This document shows, piece by piece, positions 1 through 11,919 of a DNA stretch of 64,000 bases. The position numbers were made by a program, and so were the translations under genes. Source of the DNA: Choristoneura fumiferana. Its lineage: Eukaryota; Arthropoda; Insecta; Lepidoptera; Tortricidae. The first letter of the stretch is position 1, and every line of letters starts with the position of its first letter. The stretch lies in contig NC_133479.1 in NCBI RefSeq assembly GCF_025370935.1, positions 18,592,850 through 18,656,849 of the forward strand, in the 5' to 3' direction. Under the pieces are notes generated by a model. That model saw only the letters and a program-made list of their open reading frames with translations, had not been told where the DNA came from and did no database searches.

Positions 1-173
1 AACAAAAATTTTAAACAAGTAAAAAAATATGACTTTTAGTGAGCCAATTTCATAACATGCGAAGCGACACACGAGCAAAGAAACTCCGTCGAGCCACGAG
101 TATACAATACATGCTTGTTCGTCTCACTGGTCCTCCACAGCTCTACTACATCGTGTGTCATATCAACAGATTT

Positions 174-310
174 CATCATCATCATCATCATGTCAAGCGA
201 AAGACGTCCACTGCTGTACATAGGCCTCCCCCAAGGCTCTCCACTCAGACCAGTCTTATGCTTTCTGCATCCACCGCGATCTCGCGATCTTAACCAGGTC
301 GTCGCTCCAT
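174..310 (-). mobile_element. RTE-type LINE 3' end
   Basis: A (CAT)n run at 174-191 is followed by a block whose minus-strand translation reads GEAYVQQWTS just before the stop and the (TGA)n-like tail. This is the C-terminus typical of RTE-clade reverse transcriptase ORFs in Lepidoptera. An internal stop shows it is dead. It belongs to the same subfamily as 49126-49270. Confidence 0.75.
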
Positions 311-3300
311 TTCCAGATCACCAACAGATTTGTTTTATAACAAACTATTAAGAGTTTCAAATATTTTCGTATAAAAAAATTACAGAATGTTATATTATTT
401 AAAAAAAATACCATTGCTGCATTTGCATAACTAATATCCCTACAATAAATAACCCTACTTCAGGCGATCGAGTCTAAGAAAAACTCAATGCATTTTTTTA
501 GGAAAAACTGAACTAAAAGTATTTTCGCAGCCACAGATTTTATCTCATAAAATTCAAGAAGTGAAAAAAGAAAGATTCCCTCTCAATAGATGCTGGACTG
601 CATTTCAGGGCGCGGTGCGCTCGCGCAAACAGCAATCCCGTCACCTGCTGCGTCGACGCGATAAATTCGACGCACAAACGTTGCAAAACTTACCAGCCTG
701 ATTTGTATGGCTTGGATGAGTAAAAGCAATAATTTTATGACAAAAAGCAGTTTAGCTATAAGTTGGATGGTATTCAATTTGTTGCGTGCTTATTTTACAA
801 GCCAAGCTTAGCCTAATGTAAAGTTAATTATTTCTTTCTGAAAGGAGGCCAGTGTCTAGCTGTTGATTTTATACAAGCTGTTACAAAAGGAACCGTAAAG
901 CAGAAAGGGGGGTTAAATATTTGAAAACCGTAATATCACCTAGTATGACTTGGTACAAAAATACATTAATTTTTCATCAATGCAAACCCTATTTCAGTAA
1001 CATTAGACAGTAACCCTATGTTAAATAAACTAAGCTAACTCCGGTTGTATGACATGACAGCTTACTAGTAGGGTTGAAAATATGTTTAAAAGTTATTTTA
1101 TAACACGTACAAATAAGTATACCGAAGATAATAATATTTAATTAGCTTTAAAAAATCTCAAAATTCGAAACTGGCAGCTATTAACTTTTCCTCAAATCAA
1201 TGTAAGTAATAGCACACAAACCGATAGCAATATCAACACATTCACATAAACAAATCCACCAAAACCATTCCGTATTAAAACCAATCGAGTTGGAGCCATA
1301 ACTTATCGTGGAAGTAATCGATTTCATTACCTCATGGGCGTTTCATTCGATGAATCGAGAACCGAGCGGAAAGTGCTAACTCGGACCACCTTCGTCGAAT
1401 TCGGACAAAACTCCGATATAATTTAGCCCACGTATGATTGCCAGATTGCCACAATTTGATACAATTGCCGGCCATGTAGTTTTCGATTATTTTTGTTTCG
1501 TGGAAGCTTTAAAATTGCTCCAAATGTCACGGTGTCTTTTATTTCGTAGGTGTTTTCTTTTTCTTTTTTTTTCGGAATTCGGATGCTGATATTTTTGAAT
1601 CAGATGCTGTGGATGCTCATAGTTCGATTTGTCAAAATAGTTTGCAATTTGACATTTGATTTCGAAAATAACGTTGGATTCGATTTGTAGCATTCGAAGA
1701 TGGCGGATGTAGACAATATCTAATTTTGCTATTTCTATTTCTTTGGCTAGTTGAAGTATAATTTTGATAGTGTTTTATGCGGCGATTAACCTTAACAGTG
1801 AACAGTGATCCACTAACATTTTTTAATGCGCAAGTGGTCTCCACGTGGTTTCTGGAATTTTACTATCAAGTTGCAAAAACCACAATCACCGTACAACGTG
1901 CCTCTCAAAGTGAGTTTACCTTGACACTGGCGAAATTGTCCTATTAATTACGACAGAAAAGCCATATTTCAAAAGAGAAGAAGAAGAAAATAACGTTATC
2001 TCCACTGATATTAGACTGAGAGTTTATATGTGGGAAGCTAGATGGCGCTAGTATCGTAAAGTCTGTTTGACAACTTTACTTTAACGTCAAATCAATCTCT
2101 GGATACTCACATCATCAGACGATATTTCGCTCATCAAGAAACCCTTATTGGCGTCCAATCAAATTGTTTAGTTTCTAAGAAATGTTCGAAATTTGAATGT
2201 AATAATATAATCGCTTTCGATATTATTGTTTTGCAATCATATAATTTATACAGATAAGAAATTTTGTTTGTCTACATGCTAGTCCTAATTTCCGATTTTC
2301 GAACGCTTTATAGAGGATTTATAATGAGTTAGGTAAAATAACTACTACCACAAGGGACGTTTGTAAATAAATATTTGTAACACCCAAAATATTACATAAC
2401 GTCTCGCATTTTGTCAAATCACAACTCGATCATCAATCACATCGCCTTAAATTAGAAAAAAGGCTAACCGAACCAAAAAATCGTGCATTAAATCCGCTTA
2501 CTATACAAAACGTACTCCACATACGTCTGAAACCGCGACTTTAATGAACTATCCAAAACCTAACAATAAGCCTAATCAGCGTTCGAATTCGAAAATCACT
2601 ACCGTTACGTTCGACATAATCACGTCCGATTCATATATAGTCGATCGACAACTATGTCTGCGATCGACTTTGTGACGATAGCTGTCTACGATACAATAGA
2701 AAAGAAAGTGTTGACCGTTAACGATGTTTGAATTTGGTATCGTTGTTCCACTTGGCCGTTGCGGTTGTCAAATTTGCCCGCATCGTCGAATTATAGAGGT
2801 GACAAGTAAAAGCTTGAGATGGCAAAGTGAAGGACAATCTGTAACACTCCTTTTACAACACACACACACACACACAACTGATGGTTTCAGTTTAACCAAA
2901 CATGATAATAATAAACTCAGCGGCACAAAATTTGGCCCACCCTTCATAAAAAATCGCCGATTTTGCATACATTTGAGGGCCATTTTTTTGCCGGTTATTT
3001 ATTAAGACAAAAATAATTGCTGCACTGCAAATAAAAAATAAGCAGTTATTATGCTGATGGTGTGATCTGAAAATAAAATGACGTGTAAAAGTGCCCATTG
3101 CGGCCTATTTACTGAATAAATGATTTGAATTTTGAATTAGAATTTTGAAAGTTGGATCATTTTGACGACTTTCGGTGATCACAGCTGCGACCAATTTAAT
3201 TCAAACAAAAAAAAAATGCTCAGAAATTATTCTCGACGTGATATTGAAATACCTATGTAAAAAGATACCATACGTAAAAAATAACTTTTTACTCACTATG

Positions 3301-3444
3301 TTAGAACGTTGCAGCGCCCCTTCGTGGATTTGAGCCAAAAAACCTATTAAAAGACCAGGAATAATTACATCAAAGTGTGCAACCAACTGCAGACTCCTGA
3401 AACAACAGAGCTCCCGACTGACCCAGTGTTACACGCCACTATTT
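311..3444. other. No recognised gene; AT-rich presumed intron
   Basis: I see no gene or clear repeat here. Small items are a CG-rich patch at about 600-665, a minus-strand GTAAGT donor-like word at 688-693, a perfect 9-bp inverted repeat AGTCGATCG at 2639-2647/2661-2669, and an (AC)n microsatellite at 2857-2877. Confidence 0.5.
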
Positions 3445-3695
3445 GGGCCAATCAACTATTTTACCCACGCACTTTGGGCGTCTCTTGCGTTACAAAAATT
3501 GTCTGTGGCGTTACCAAAAAATCGTACTTCCAACAAGATATTTCACGTTTGATAGATTGAACTCACGTAGGACGGCATGTATTCATGTACACCATCTATT
3601 AAATTACAGAAAAAAACATGTTTACTTACAAAAAAATGCAATTGTTTGAAAAATGTCGCGGACAGATTAGTGTGGGTAAAAAAGTTGATTGGCCC
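3445..3695. mobile_element. Small TIR element (MITE-like)
   Basis: GGGCCAATCAACTATTTTAC at 3445 is repeated in inverted orientation at 3671-3695 (about 25-bp arms, few mismatches). Both outer ends are bordered by ATTT, a possible 4-bp target duplication. No coding capacity is seen between the arms. Confidence 0.6.
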
Positions 3696-3716
3696 ATTTA
3701 CGTACGCAAGCGAACA

Positions 3717-4328
3717 AAAGGACCCCGGACCTAAAGTATGGAAAATGTGGTTTCAGATAAATATCCTTAGATGAACTAAAATAATTTCCTTGCTCACCCG
3801 CGACCTTACGATAGCTAAGCTTATGCAAAATATGCGTGTTCATGCAGTTCCTCCACCTCCACACTGTAAGAACACTCACAAATCACACAAACCCATCTAT
3901 CACCACCACCACACTACACTTCCTAGACACTCACACTCACTAGTGTAGTGTGGTGGTGGTGATTGATGGGTTTGTGTGATTTGTGAGTGTTCTTACAGTG
4001 TGGAGGTGGAGGAACTGCATGAACACGCATATTTTGCATAAGCTTAGCTATCGTAAGGTCGCGGGTGAGCAAGGAAATTATTTTAGTTCATTGATATGGA
4101 CCTCCGCAAAGTAACGCCTGATTCAATAAATTATATCCTTAGATTCTGATAAATTTCAAAGACCTGAACAAAAGTCTCTAAAGGTGCTACCTCTGTTTTC
4201 GAGTCCCTTTCAGACTTAAGTTTAGTTTTCAGAGACTTTTGTTTAGGACTTTGAAACCAAAACATATCAAAATCTCAGAATATTTAACTGAAACCACATT
4301 GTCCATACTTTAAGGTCCAGGGTCCTTT
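3717..4328. mobile_element. Palindromic MITE, split by a LINE insertion
   Basis: The terminal arms start AAAGGACCC and stay complementary for about 50 bp (3717-3765 against 4282-4328). They are followed by more complementary sequence around an AAAAGTCTCT stem at about 4170 and 4225. Without the insert at 3773-4132 the element would be roughly 240 bp. The insert disrupts only the left arm, so the MITE was there first. Confidence 0.65.
3773..4132 (+). mobile_element. Snap-back LINE 3'-end insertion with TSD
   Basis: A 150-bp arm at 3771-3920 is repeated in inverted orientation at 3942-4091 with one mismatch (3898/3964) and a 21-nt loop. Only the right arm continues into a unique tail ending ...GATTCAATAAATT at 4132. 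The 12-bp word ATATCCTTAGAT flanks the whole at 3761-3772 and 4133-4144, as expected for a target-site duplication. This fits a 5'-truncated retroelement 3' end whose 5' half was written in inverted orientation during insertion. The exact LINE family is not established. Confidence 0.7.
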
Positions 4329-4915
4329 CAATAGGCTTGAGCAGGAGACTGTTGGTAACACATTCGATGCGCATTCTTTAAGAAATGACCAAGACCCAGC
4401 AATGTAATAGGACTTTAAAGATATATGTCACGTCTTCTAAATTAAGCTTAAAGTAAGTTCAGTTAGCGCAAGGGATACCTACTATGCAAGTTGTTGACAA
4501 CGTCGCAATGTAATACAAATCGCATTAATTTCTTGCAAGTCTAAACTGAGCCTTAGGCTAAAGGTCATCGTCCAGTGCAAGTATATTACATGGCGGCTCT
4601 CTTTTAGTAGCCGACTCTAATTTAAACGAGGTGCAGCACTATAATCAGAGCAAGCACCACCTCATTACAGCTTGATGTGCTTTTAAGGTTCCGCAAAAAG
4701 GCTATAAAGCATTAAAGCTTGATAAAAGCTCTTATAATGTCATATAATGGAGTGTTTGTGGAATTTGAAATTTGCTTCTATCGTTGGGCAAAAGTAGTTT
4801 AGATATTTTTTTTATTAATTAATCGTTTTTACCACTCTCTATTCAGTTACTGTACAATATGCGTATTAATGGTTATGCGTAAGATGTGTAATATGCGAAA
4901 GTTTATGGGTATGTA

Positions 4916-5180
4916 CCATCAGCCAAATATGTGGTCTACCACCCTAACACGACAACAAGACGTGTCTGCCAACTTGAAAGTTCGACTTTAGCGAGATATG
5001 ACTTATTAACAGAGTCAGATCTGCAATTATTGTGCCAAAGTCAAATATACTGTTTTATATTGACTTTGCCATAATAATCCTAAAATCGCCAAATTGTAGA
5101 TCCGACTCTGTTAATTGTCATGGTCATTCATTTCATAGGAACTTGTTTAAAAATTGATAGACCACTTATTTGGCTGATGG
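4916..5180. mobile_element. TA-flanked MITE (CCATCAGCCAAATA ends), split copy
   Basis: CCATCAGCCAAATATGTGGT at 4916 is matched in inverted orientation at the right end (about 22-bp TIRs), and TA stands on each side (4914-4915, 5181-5182). A second copy at 28753-28924 is 172 bp and lacks the 5000-5127 block, so that block is a later insertion. TA flanks suggest mobilisation by a Tc1/mariner-like transposase, which is inference. Confidence 0.75.
5000..5127. mobile_element. Palindromic element nested in the preceding MITE
   Basis: ATTAACAGAGTCAGATCTGC near 5006 is mirrored by the complementary GATCCGACTCTGTTAAT near 5099-5115. A second inner stem is built on CAAAGTCAAATAT / ATATTGACTTTG. The sister copy at 28753-28924 has an uninterrupted sequence at this point, which is an empty-site proof of insertion. 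Confidence 0.7.
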
Positions 5181-5481
5181 TACATGCGTGTGTGTGTTTA
5201 TTATAAAAAAATAATATTTGTTAATTACAAATATTAATATTTCGCAGTGATAACAAAGAACCTTTTTTACGGTCCAATTGTCGTTTTCCACGTTTTGGGC
5301 CAAAATGTCCCTTACTTAAGGAAACTGTTAACCTTAATGTTGCCTGATTACCGGTTAAAAAATCTTTAAAGCACTGCCTCGTCAAATTCTCAAGAGTTTA
5401 ATGATTAACTCTTATTTAAGATTAAACTCTCCGTAATTTGGACTGTGTGATGAACTGTATTTCTAAGTACGTATGAAATAA

Positions 5482-5700
5482 GTTGTTTTTTTTATACAAC
5501 TGGAAGGCAAACGAGCAAGTGGGTCTCCAGATGGTAAGAGATCATCACCGCCCATAAACATCTGCAGCACCAGGGGTATTGCAGATGCGTGCCAACCTAG
5601 AGGCCTAAGATGGGATACCTCAAGTGCCAGTTATTGCACCGGCTGTCTTACTCTCCACGCCGAAACACAACAGTGCAAGCACAGTGCAAGTGTTGCTTGA
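5482..5700 (+). repeat. Dispersed repeat (GGCAAACGAGCAAGTGGGTC type)
   Basis: The block GGCAAACGAGCAAGTGGGTC followed by CACCGCCCATAAACATCTGC recurs at 50519-50575, 51015-51072 and in reverse at 57020-57120 and 36350-36455. This sequence is common in lepidopteran genomes. I cannot assign a class. Confidence 0.65.
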
Positions 5701-7580
5701 TTTTTTCTTTAAGTTTATTATCTAAGACATTACCTGCAAGCAATAAAATAAATACTTTTTTAAAAATAATTGTTTAGCTTTTCTAAGAAGGTTTCCTGCC
5801 AGCATCTTTGGAACACTGCTTAACTCTACAAATTAATATGTTTTAATTTTAATAAAATACTACGCAAGTATACTTTAACTTTAAGTTAGGTCAATTAAGA
5901 CAAAAGAGTTTTTTAGATGCCCCAGTTTGATTTAAATCCGCATCTTTCAGGTATCCCTGATGGATTCACCTAAAAACATCAAATGGCTTCCTTACGTCAA
6001 TAAGGCCGTGACTATAGATCAAACACTAGACTGCTACGGCTTAGGATACGATTTGTTAAAAATTCCTGAACCAAACAAATAACCAGTAATCAACTCTTAG
6101 ATTATTTAAGTTGTAAGGTTCAACTCAAATTAAAAGCTCAATAAACTAACTGCACGTATCGTATCGTGGGCAAAGGATACCTTCTGTCTCTTTTTCACTA
6201 TACAAATTTGGACATGAATAAAATGTGAGCGTTTTCCGTGTACATAATCCCGGTCGGAAAGATAACGGTGCATTGTATTTACGCCGCCCGCCTGAACTGT
6301 GGCGTAGCTTTGAACAGCGGGACCACTGGAAATTAAAACAGCTCTGGCTAAAGCTTCATTTAAAACGTGAGAAATATCGTGCAAGTTTTGTCCGTGCAGC
6401 TATAAATTTGTTAGTGACTAAGTGACCCGCTCCGGTCTCGCATAGGTGCAACTTAGCCAAAAAGACATAAAGAAATACGAGTAAAGAAAATCTTAATCAA
6501 AGGCGGTAACTTCACATTTTGTACCTTGTTTCCCTAAAACCGCACCTACGCGTTAATACGGAAGTCAAAAGACATAATTATTTTTTGGGTTAACAACATG
6601 CCTGTGATTGACTAAGTTTTGTCGACATACTTAGTCTATAAGTATGTGACTAAAATGCATGTGCACGTGGACAAGATCAAGGAGAGTAGAAATGTTAATA
6701 TCAAATCTAAACCTAACTTTCAATTTAAAAAACTCTGTTTATTTGCATAAAAAGAATAAAAGTCATGGTTTATAATATTTTACAAAAATAAAGGCACCTA
6801 AAAGTTAAAAAAATAATTATTCATCCTAATTAAATGTAAAATCAACAGCAACTGTAAATCAACAAAATGTACAAATTTAAAATGTAAAAGATTACTATAT
6901 TACAATTTCGTTGGTAAATTCCGCTTAAATTATTCACACGAGCGTTTTTTACAACAAAGTGCAGTATCTGTCGCGTACATAAATTACGGTTACGCCGAAA
7001 ATGTTAATACATAATTCATACCGCGTCGCCGTATTATACGTCATTATGATATCGTATGCGTCGTCCATCTTTAATTTCAATTTCTTACTGGTACCCGATC
7101 GATTGTGAAATGAAGATTCCACAGCTTTAAAAAAACATTGTATGTACGTTGGTGCTGGTTATAGTTACTTTTAACTATGTTTATTTATTTATTTAAAATC
7201 AACGGTAGCTGCGACTTTGCTTACGCTAAATTCGTATGTCGATGCTTAAGAACTATGCAGAAAATAGTTTTATCAAGATCGGTTATTTCATGTAGAAACA
7301 GCGAGCAAATAGACAAAGTTACTTGCATGTGGGAAACAATAATGAAAGCTTTATTTTATCCTAAAAAATTACCTCATGTATGCAGTAATGCGACAAAAAT
7401 TTGTCCTAAAAACAAAATTGAATTGGGGTACAGATTTTTGAAATCTTTATTAGTGGTTCTTGCTTGAAATTTTCGTACGCAATCATTGGTGAATATTGCG
7501 CAGTAAAGTATTACAAAATTAAAACCTCTAACTAACAAGTAGTCGTCAATTTCATTTGTACTGTCGTAACGTTATTAAAT
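5701..7580. other. No recognised gene; possibly conserved patch at 6210-6440
   Basis: Nothing here is clearly coding. The stretch 6217-6440 has higher GC than its surroundings and is not repeated elsewhere in the window, so it is a candidate for a unique non-coding element. Short open frames exist on both strands there, but none has a recognisable domain. Confidence 0.35.
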
Positions 7581-7740
7581 AGTAGATTGTACAACAAGAG
7601 CATAAAACGAGCCATTTTACCCGAGATGTTCATATAGCCACCCGAGCCGCCATGGCGAGGGTGGAAAGACACGTTAAAGGTAAAATGGGTTTAATGCTCG
7701 AGTTTCACACTCTGCTTTTCACTTCAATGGCGAGGAAATT
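7580..7740. repeat. Dispersed palindromic repeat (TTGTACAAC.AG.GCATAAAACG type)
   Basis: The start, TAGTAGATTGTACAACAAGA, recurs with few changes at 63877. Inside, AGCATAAAACGAGCCATTTTACC is mirrored by GGTAAAATGGGTTTAATGCT at about 7679-7698, giving a hairpin. Its class is unknown. Confidence 0.55.
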
Positions 7741-9384
7741 AAAAAGCAACAGTCGAAACAATTTTATTGTTCACTTGCTAGGTAGCTCTCATTTCTCATG
7801 CATTGCTAAGTAATTATATTTTTTTAGTTATATTGATTTATTTGATTGATTTTTAGTTCAATATATATTAAGAAAATATTTAAAAAATATATAGAACCTT
7901 TTTTGTTTGTGGATGTTGACACCTGATTGCCTTGGTCTTAGACGAAGATTTTATTTTATGCTCTAGAGCATAATAAGTAATATTATGTCGCCTAGATCCA
8001 GCATAAACACGAACTTTACGAGCATGAGAAGTGAAAAATCATTTTTATCACTACGAGTACACTTTCGAATAATATTTTCAAATGATTCTAAAAGCAGTAC
8101 ACATATTTTGCTCTAATTCCAAACTCAAAACTCAAACGGCCAGCAATAAATTCCACCCGTAAAAAAGTCGATACAAAAAAATAATCGTATCACATCGATT
8201 ATTGAAAAGTGTGCAAATTACAGGCTCTTTGATAACATTCGATCGTAATAGCACCGATTACCGTCGATGTAATTTCACTTAAATTTCGGTATAACTTTAA
8301 TGTTCCACATACAGCTACTCGTCTCTTTAATATCACGGTAATAATATTAATTTTACACGTTTTGTGAGAATTAGAATGGTGTTTTGCTGGCGATTTAAGT
8401 GGGTATTTTATTGTTGTAAAATACTTAATGCTTTTTTACTAGCTTTAAAGCTTTTTGTTTCTTAGATTTATTTAAATTACACTTAAATGCCAAAATGTGT
8501 GTGTAAGGATGACTTGAGGAAAAAAATACTGATATCTCTAGAATCTAGATGGTCCGAAAGATAAAAGGAAATAAGAATTTAGACAACGCATAAACTATGT
8601 GCTAATAAACTTGTTTATAGAATCGACTTGATAAAATTTACAATTCGTGATCTATATCGTGTAGAATTAATTCTTTGAATTTTTAAATTTGCCGTTATTA
8701 ATATGCTATGTTAATATAAATATTTTTAGGAGATCTATGGTATCAACGGCCGCTTGATAAAGCAAAATCTAAAAAAGAATTAATCAACAAGTGATTGGAT
8801 TAGTTTAATTGAATACCCCTGTAAGCATTGTTGGGATTTGTCTATTTAAATTTTGTGTTTGACAAATATTTCTATCCAAAAAACCTTAAAGACGATGTTC
8901 AGCCAAGTAATCAAACTAATTGAATCATCTACTGAAATTTATTAATTAAAAACATATTGTATATCTCTAAATTTACAAAAATAAAATGCAAGTGAATCTC
9001 CCCTCAGAAATAAAATTAAAATAATTAAACAAGCCAAGTTAAATGCGTTAGTTCAATCATACCAATAACTTAACCAACCAATTTAATCAAAATTAAAGCA
9101 AATGATTCAAATTTCCGCTCCATCGAAACTAGAAAGAGATCGGTCTCATTAATTTTTATCTCTGAATCAACAATAATGCGAAAAACTACCGTTTATTAAA
9201 TCACCGACATAAAGAAATTAACTCGGATCCGTAATAAATTTAATAAAAACATTAGACAAAATGTTAGTTGTATTTTTATTAGAGATCCGTTTCTTTACCT
9301 TCTGATTACTTTTAAATGTATCAGAAGCAATAGTTCCAAGTAAATTTACTAGCTTATAGTACGAATCAATAACTTATTATAATT
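7741..9384. other. No recognised feature
   Basis: This is AT-rich sequence with no gene, tRNA or clear repeat that I can support. Several CGAT-containing words occur at 8165-8275. Confidence 0.4.
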
Positions 9385-9391
9385 ACTTCCC

Positions 9392-9620
9392 ACTAATATT
9401 ATAAATGCGAAAGTTTGTAAGTCTGTTTGTTTGTTTGTATGTTTGTTTGTGTGTTTGTTTGTTACTTCAACACATCTAAACCATTGAATCGGTTAAGATG
9501 AAATTTGGTATTGAGTCCCGGAGAAGGACATAGCATAGATTTTATCCCGGAAAATTGCATAGTGCTATAAAATTGCATAGATAACCGAATTCAACTAGCC
9601 GTAGTACTCACGGCTAGTTA
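9392..9620 (+). mobile_element. Helitron-like dispersed repeat fragment
   Basis: The sequence opens with ATATTATAAATGCGAAAGTT, has a (GTTT)n stretch at 9424-9463, then the degenerate 'accattgaatcggtt...atgaaatttggtat' block seen in many lepidopteran repeats. It closes with a perfect 10-bp hairpin, AACTAGCCGT / ACGGCTAGTT (9593-9602, 9610-9619). A hairpin near a CTAG-type end suggests a Helitron, but the end was not confirmed. Confidence 0.45.
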
Positions 9621-9635
9621 AATAATAAAAGAATT

Positions 9636-9912
9636 GCGGGCAACTGGTGGCTGCAAGTGCCGAGTTGTCTGTTCTAACGCCCACTGCTAAACACAGGCCC
9701 TTGGAACGCCGCGATGAACGACTACTCGTCACTTGCATCCACCGGATGCCCGCGACTGTCATGATGCCGCCAGTCCATCTTGTGGGAGGCCTGCCAACGT
9801 TTCTTGTTCCGTTTCGTGGGCGCCACTCGAGATATTTGCTACCCCAAAGACCCCAATGGTTATCTGTTCTTCGAACGATGAGGCCCGCCCATTGCCGCTT
9901 TAACTTGCAGTT
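9636..9912 (-). mobile_element. RTE-type LINE 3' region with folded-back end
   Basis: From about 9680 to 9912 the minus strand matches the other RTE tails (compare 60009-60255). At the point where the 3' end should continue, the sequence reverses: 9636-9680 is an inverted copy of the piece at about 9709-9755 (the CACTTGCATCCACCGG region). There is no (CAT)n tail. Confidence 0.6.
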
Positions 9913-11623
9913 CGAGCTATGTAGTATTTGTAGCAGTTTAAATTAAAATAGGTACATACGGAATAAAGAGGTACATACGGAACCAGCAATTTAAAATCTC
10001 TCAAATAGGATAAAGAAATATGACACCAGCTCACATTAAGGGCAGGGCACTGGCATAAAGCTGCGCCCACACACTCGTGTTTGTTTTACACATTTGAATA
10101 AATACCTAATTATGTTAAATCTCTAATCAGTGGAATTCTTATAGACTTTGTTAAACCTAATGATGGGATTAAATGTGTGGAATAAATTGTTCGTCACGGA
10201 CATATAATGGTTCTCGTGTAATTAAAATATTGATAAAAGGAACCGGATAAGTTTTAATTGACATATTTTTAATTAAAGTGATAGTTTTATCGTTGATTAG
10301 ACGTTTGCCGGAATTTTTCACGTTTGTCGATTAAAAGTGGAGCGTGATTTTTTTACGCTTTAAAAGTATTTATAACAGATGTTTTCATGTTTATCTTAAC
10401 ATAAAACAAAAAGGGACTTTTAATATCTTTCTTTTAATTTAACCTTCTTTGTTGTATTTCTTCTTAATCAGCCATTTTGTACGAACTGAATCTTATATCA
10501 TTATTAGCAAAAATAAGTTTTTGTTCAAAAACATTTATAAGGAAGCTTTTTCACTGGATACTTTTTATTAACTACACTGCTGTTGTTATCCAAACTTCAT
10601 GGATCGTACTAAATTTCAAATCAATCAGACCAACTAACAGAAGTTGATTAAATCCTACTTTGACGATTGTCGACTACCAATAAAACAAGTTACATAAGAG
10701 CTTGTAAAAAATTGCAAAAGCGCAAAAGTTGGGAAGGATTTGCAAAGGCGAGAATGTATTTTTGAACTTTAAAACTGTAATTCTGCATAATGGCTCTATG
10801 TTTAAAGTAGACAAGGATTTTGCGAAAATTTCAATTCCATGGGGCAAGAAGTTCTGCGACGGAAGACACTGGCATAATTACCATATTATTATTCGTAATA
10901 TTAAAAAATATCTATCCATTAGGCATTAAGTGCACTTCTAAGCATTAGGCCTTCTAAGTGCGTGTATCTTAGGCATTAGCTCATTGTTCTCAGCGGCCCG
11001 ATGCGTCATTAAGAACTATATTTCAATACGTTGCGCAAATCACTATTTAACTTAGAACTGTGACAATTAATTAGTTTTTGATTTATCACTTTCATTAATT
11101 ACGATTTACGACAATTCTATTTATGAGCCGAATTTGAATACATTTATTATCACCCATTAATAGTTAACCTTTGTCTGATGGATTGGCCAATTTTTTATAA
11201 CATTTTTTTAATGAAAATACATTTCATATTAACAATGACATATTATAGTTGCCTTGGAAACAACGGGTGGTCCTTAATTGGGAATGAATCGATGGGCGAG
11301 GCAAGTTTTTTGGTCATATAATTGTTGTTTTCACGCCGTCGATAAATAATATCTTATATTAAAAGTAGTACAAGAGAGCTGCTAGTAAAAATTGACTCAT
11401 GCATATTAATCGGTGGCAAAAAATTCATGAAACGAGTAATTTTTGGTTATTGGTGGTTTAATGTAGGTCAGATATACGAAAAATTTGATTATTAGGGTTC
11501 CTTGATGCATAACAAGATTGCCGTTTGTGACAAATCATCTGTGATTGGCGATTTGTACACCGCGGAATATCCAGTAGGACTGTTAATATGGATGCGCCTT
11601 TAAATCTGCGGTACCAATTAAAG
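9913..11623. other. No recognised feature
   Basis: No gene, RNA gene or clear repeat is seen. Short open frames such as 10729-10929 have no recognisable domain. Confidence 0.4.
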
Positions 11624-11919
11624 AAGCGGCCACACCGCTGCTTAAAAAGCGTTGAAGGTACGGAATCGCAGCGACGCATCGTATGCGTACCGTTTTTATC
11701 GTATGCCCTCCTCACCGCTGGTCTAAATACGCTGACGGTGCGGAATTGCAGTGACGTGCCTTAAACGTCACAACTTTTGGTGGAGAGCATGCGGTAAAAT
11801 TTCCGCACCGTTTGCGTATTTTAAGCAGGGGTTTGGAGAGCATGCAATAAATCGTGACGCTTGCGGCGCGTCACTGCCTGCGATTTCGTGGCGTCTCCGT
11901 TTTTTGAGGTGTGGCCGCT
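11624..11919. mobile_element. GC-rich TIR element (AGCGGCCACACC ends)
   Basis: AGCGGCCACACC at 11624 is mirrored by GGTGTGGCCGCT ending at 11919, followed by similar A/T-rich words. The inside is GC-rich and full of imperfect inverted GACGC/GCGTC words, which create meaningless open frames on both strands. It is probably a MITE. Confidence 0.55.

Noticed and set aside
688..777. Possible minus-strand exon ending at a GTAAGT donor
   Set aside because: No upstream acceptor fits and the encoded residues do not resemble the expected second finger of the receptor.
3667..3879. 70-codon minus-strand open frame
   Set aside because: It crosses the junction between a MITE arm and the inverted LINE arm, so it cannot be a gene.
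9424..9463. Tandem array or CRISPR-like repeat
   Set aside because: It is a simple (GTTT)n stretch inside a dispersed repeat; no spacers.
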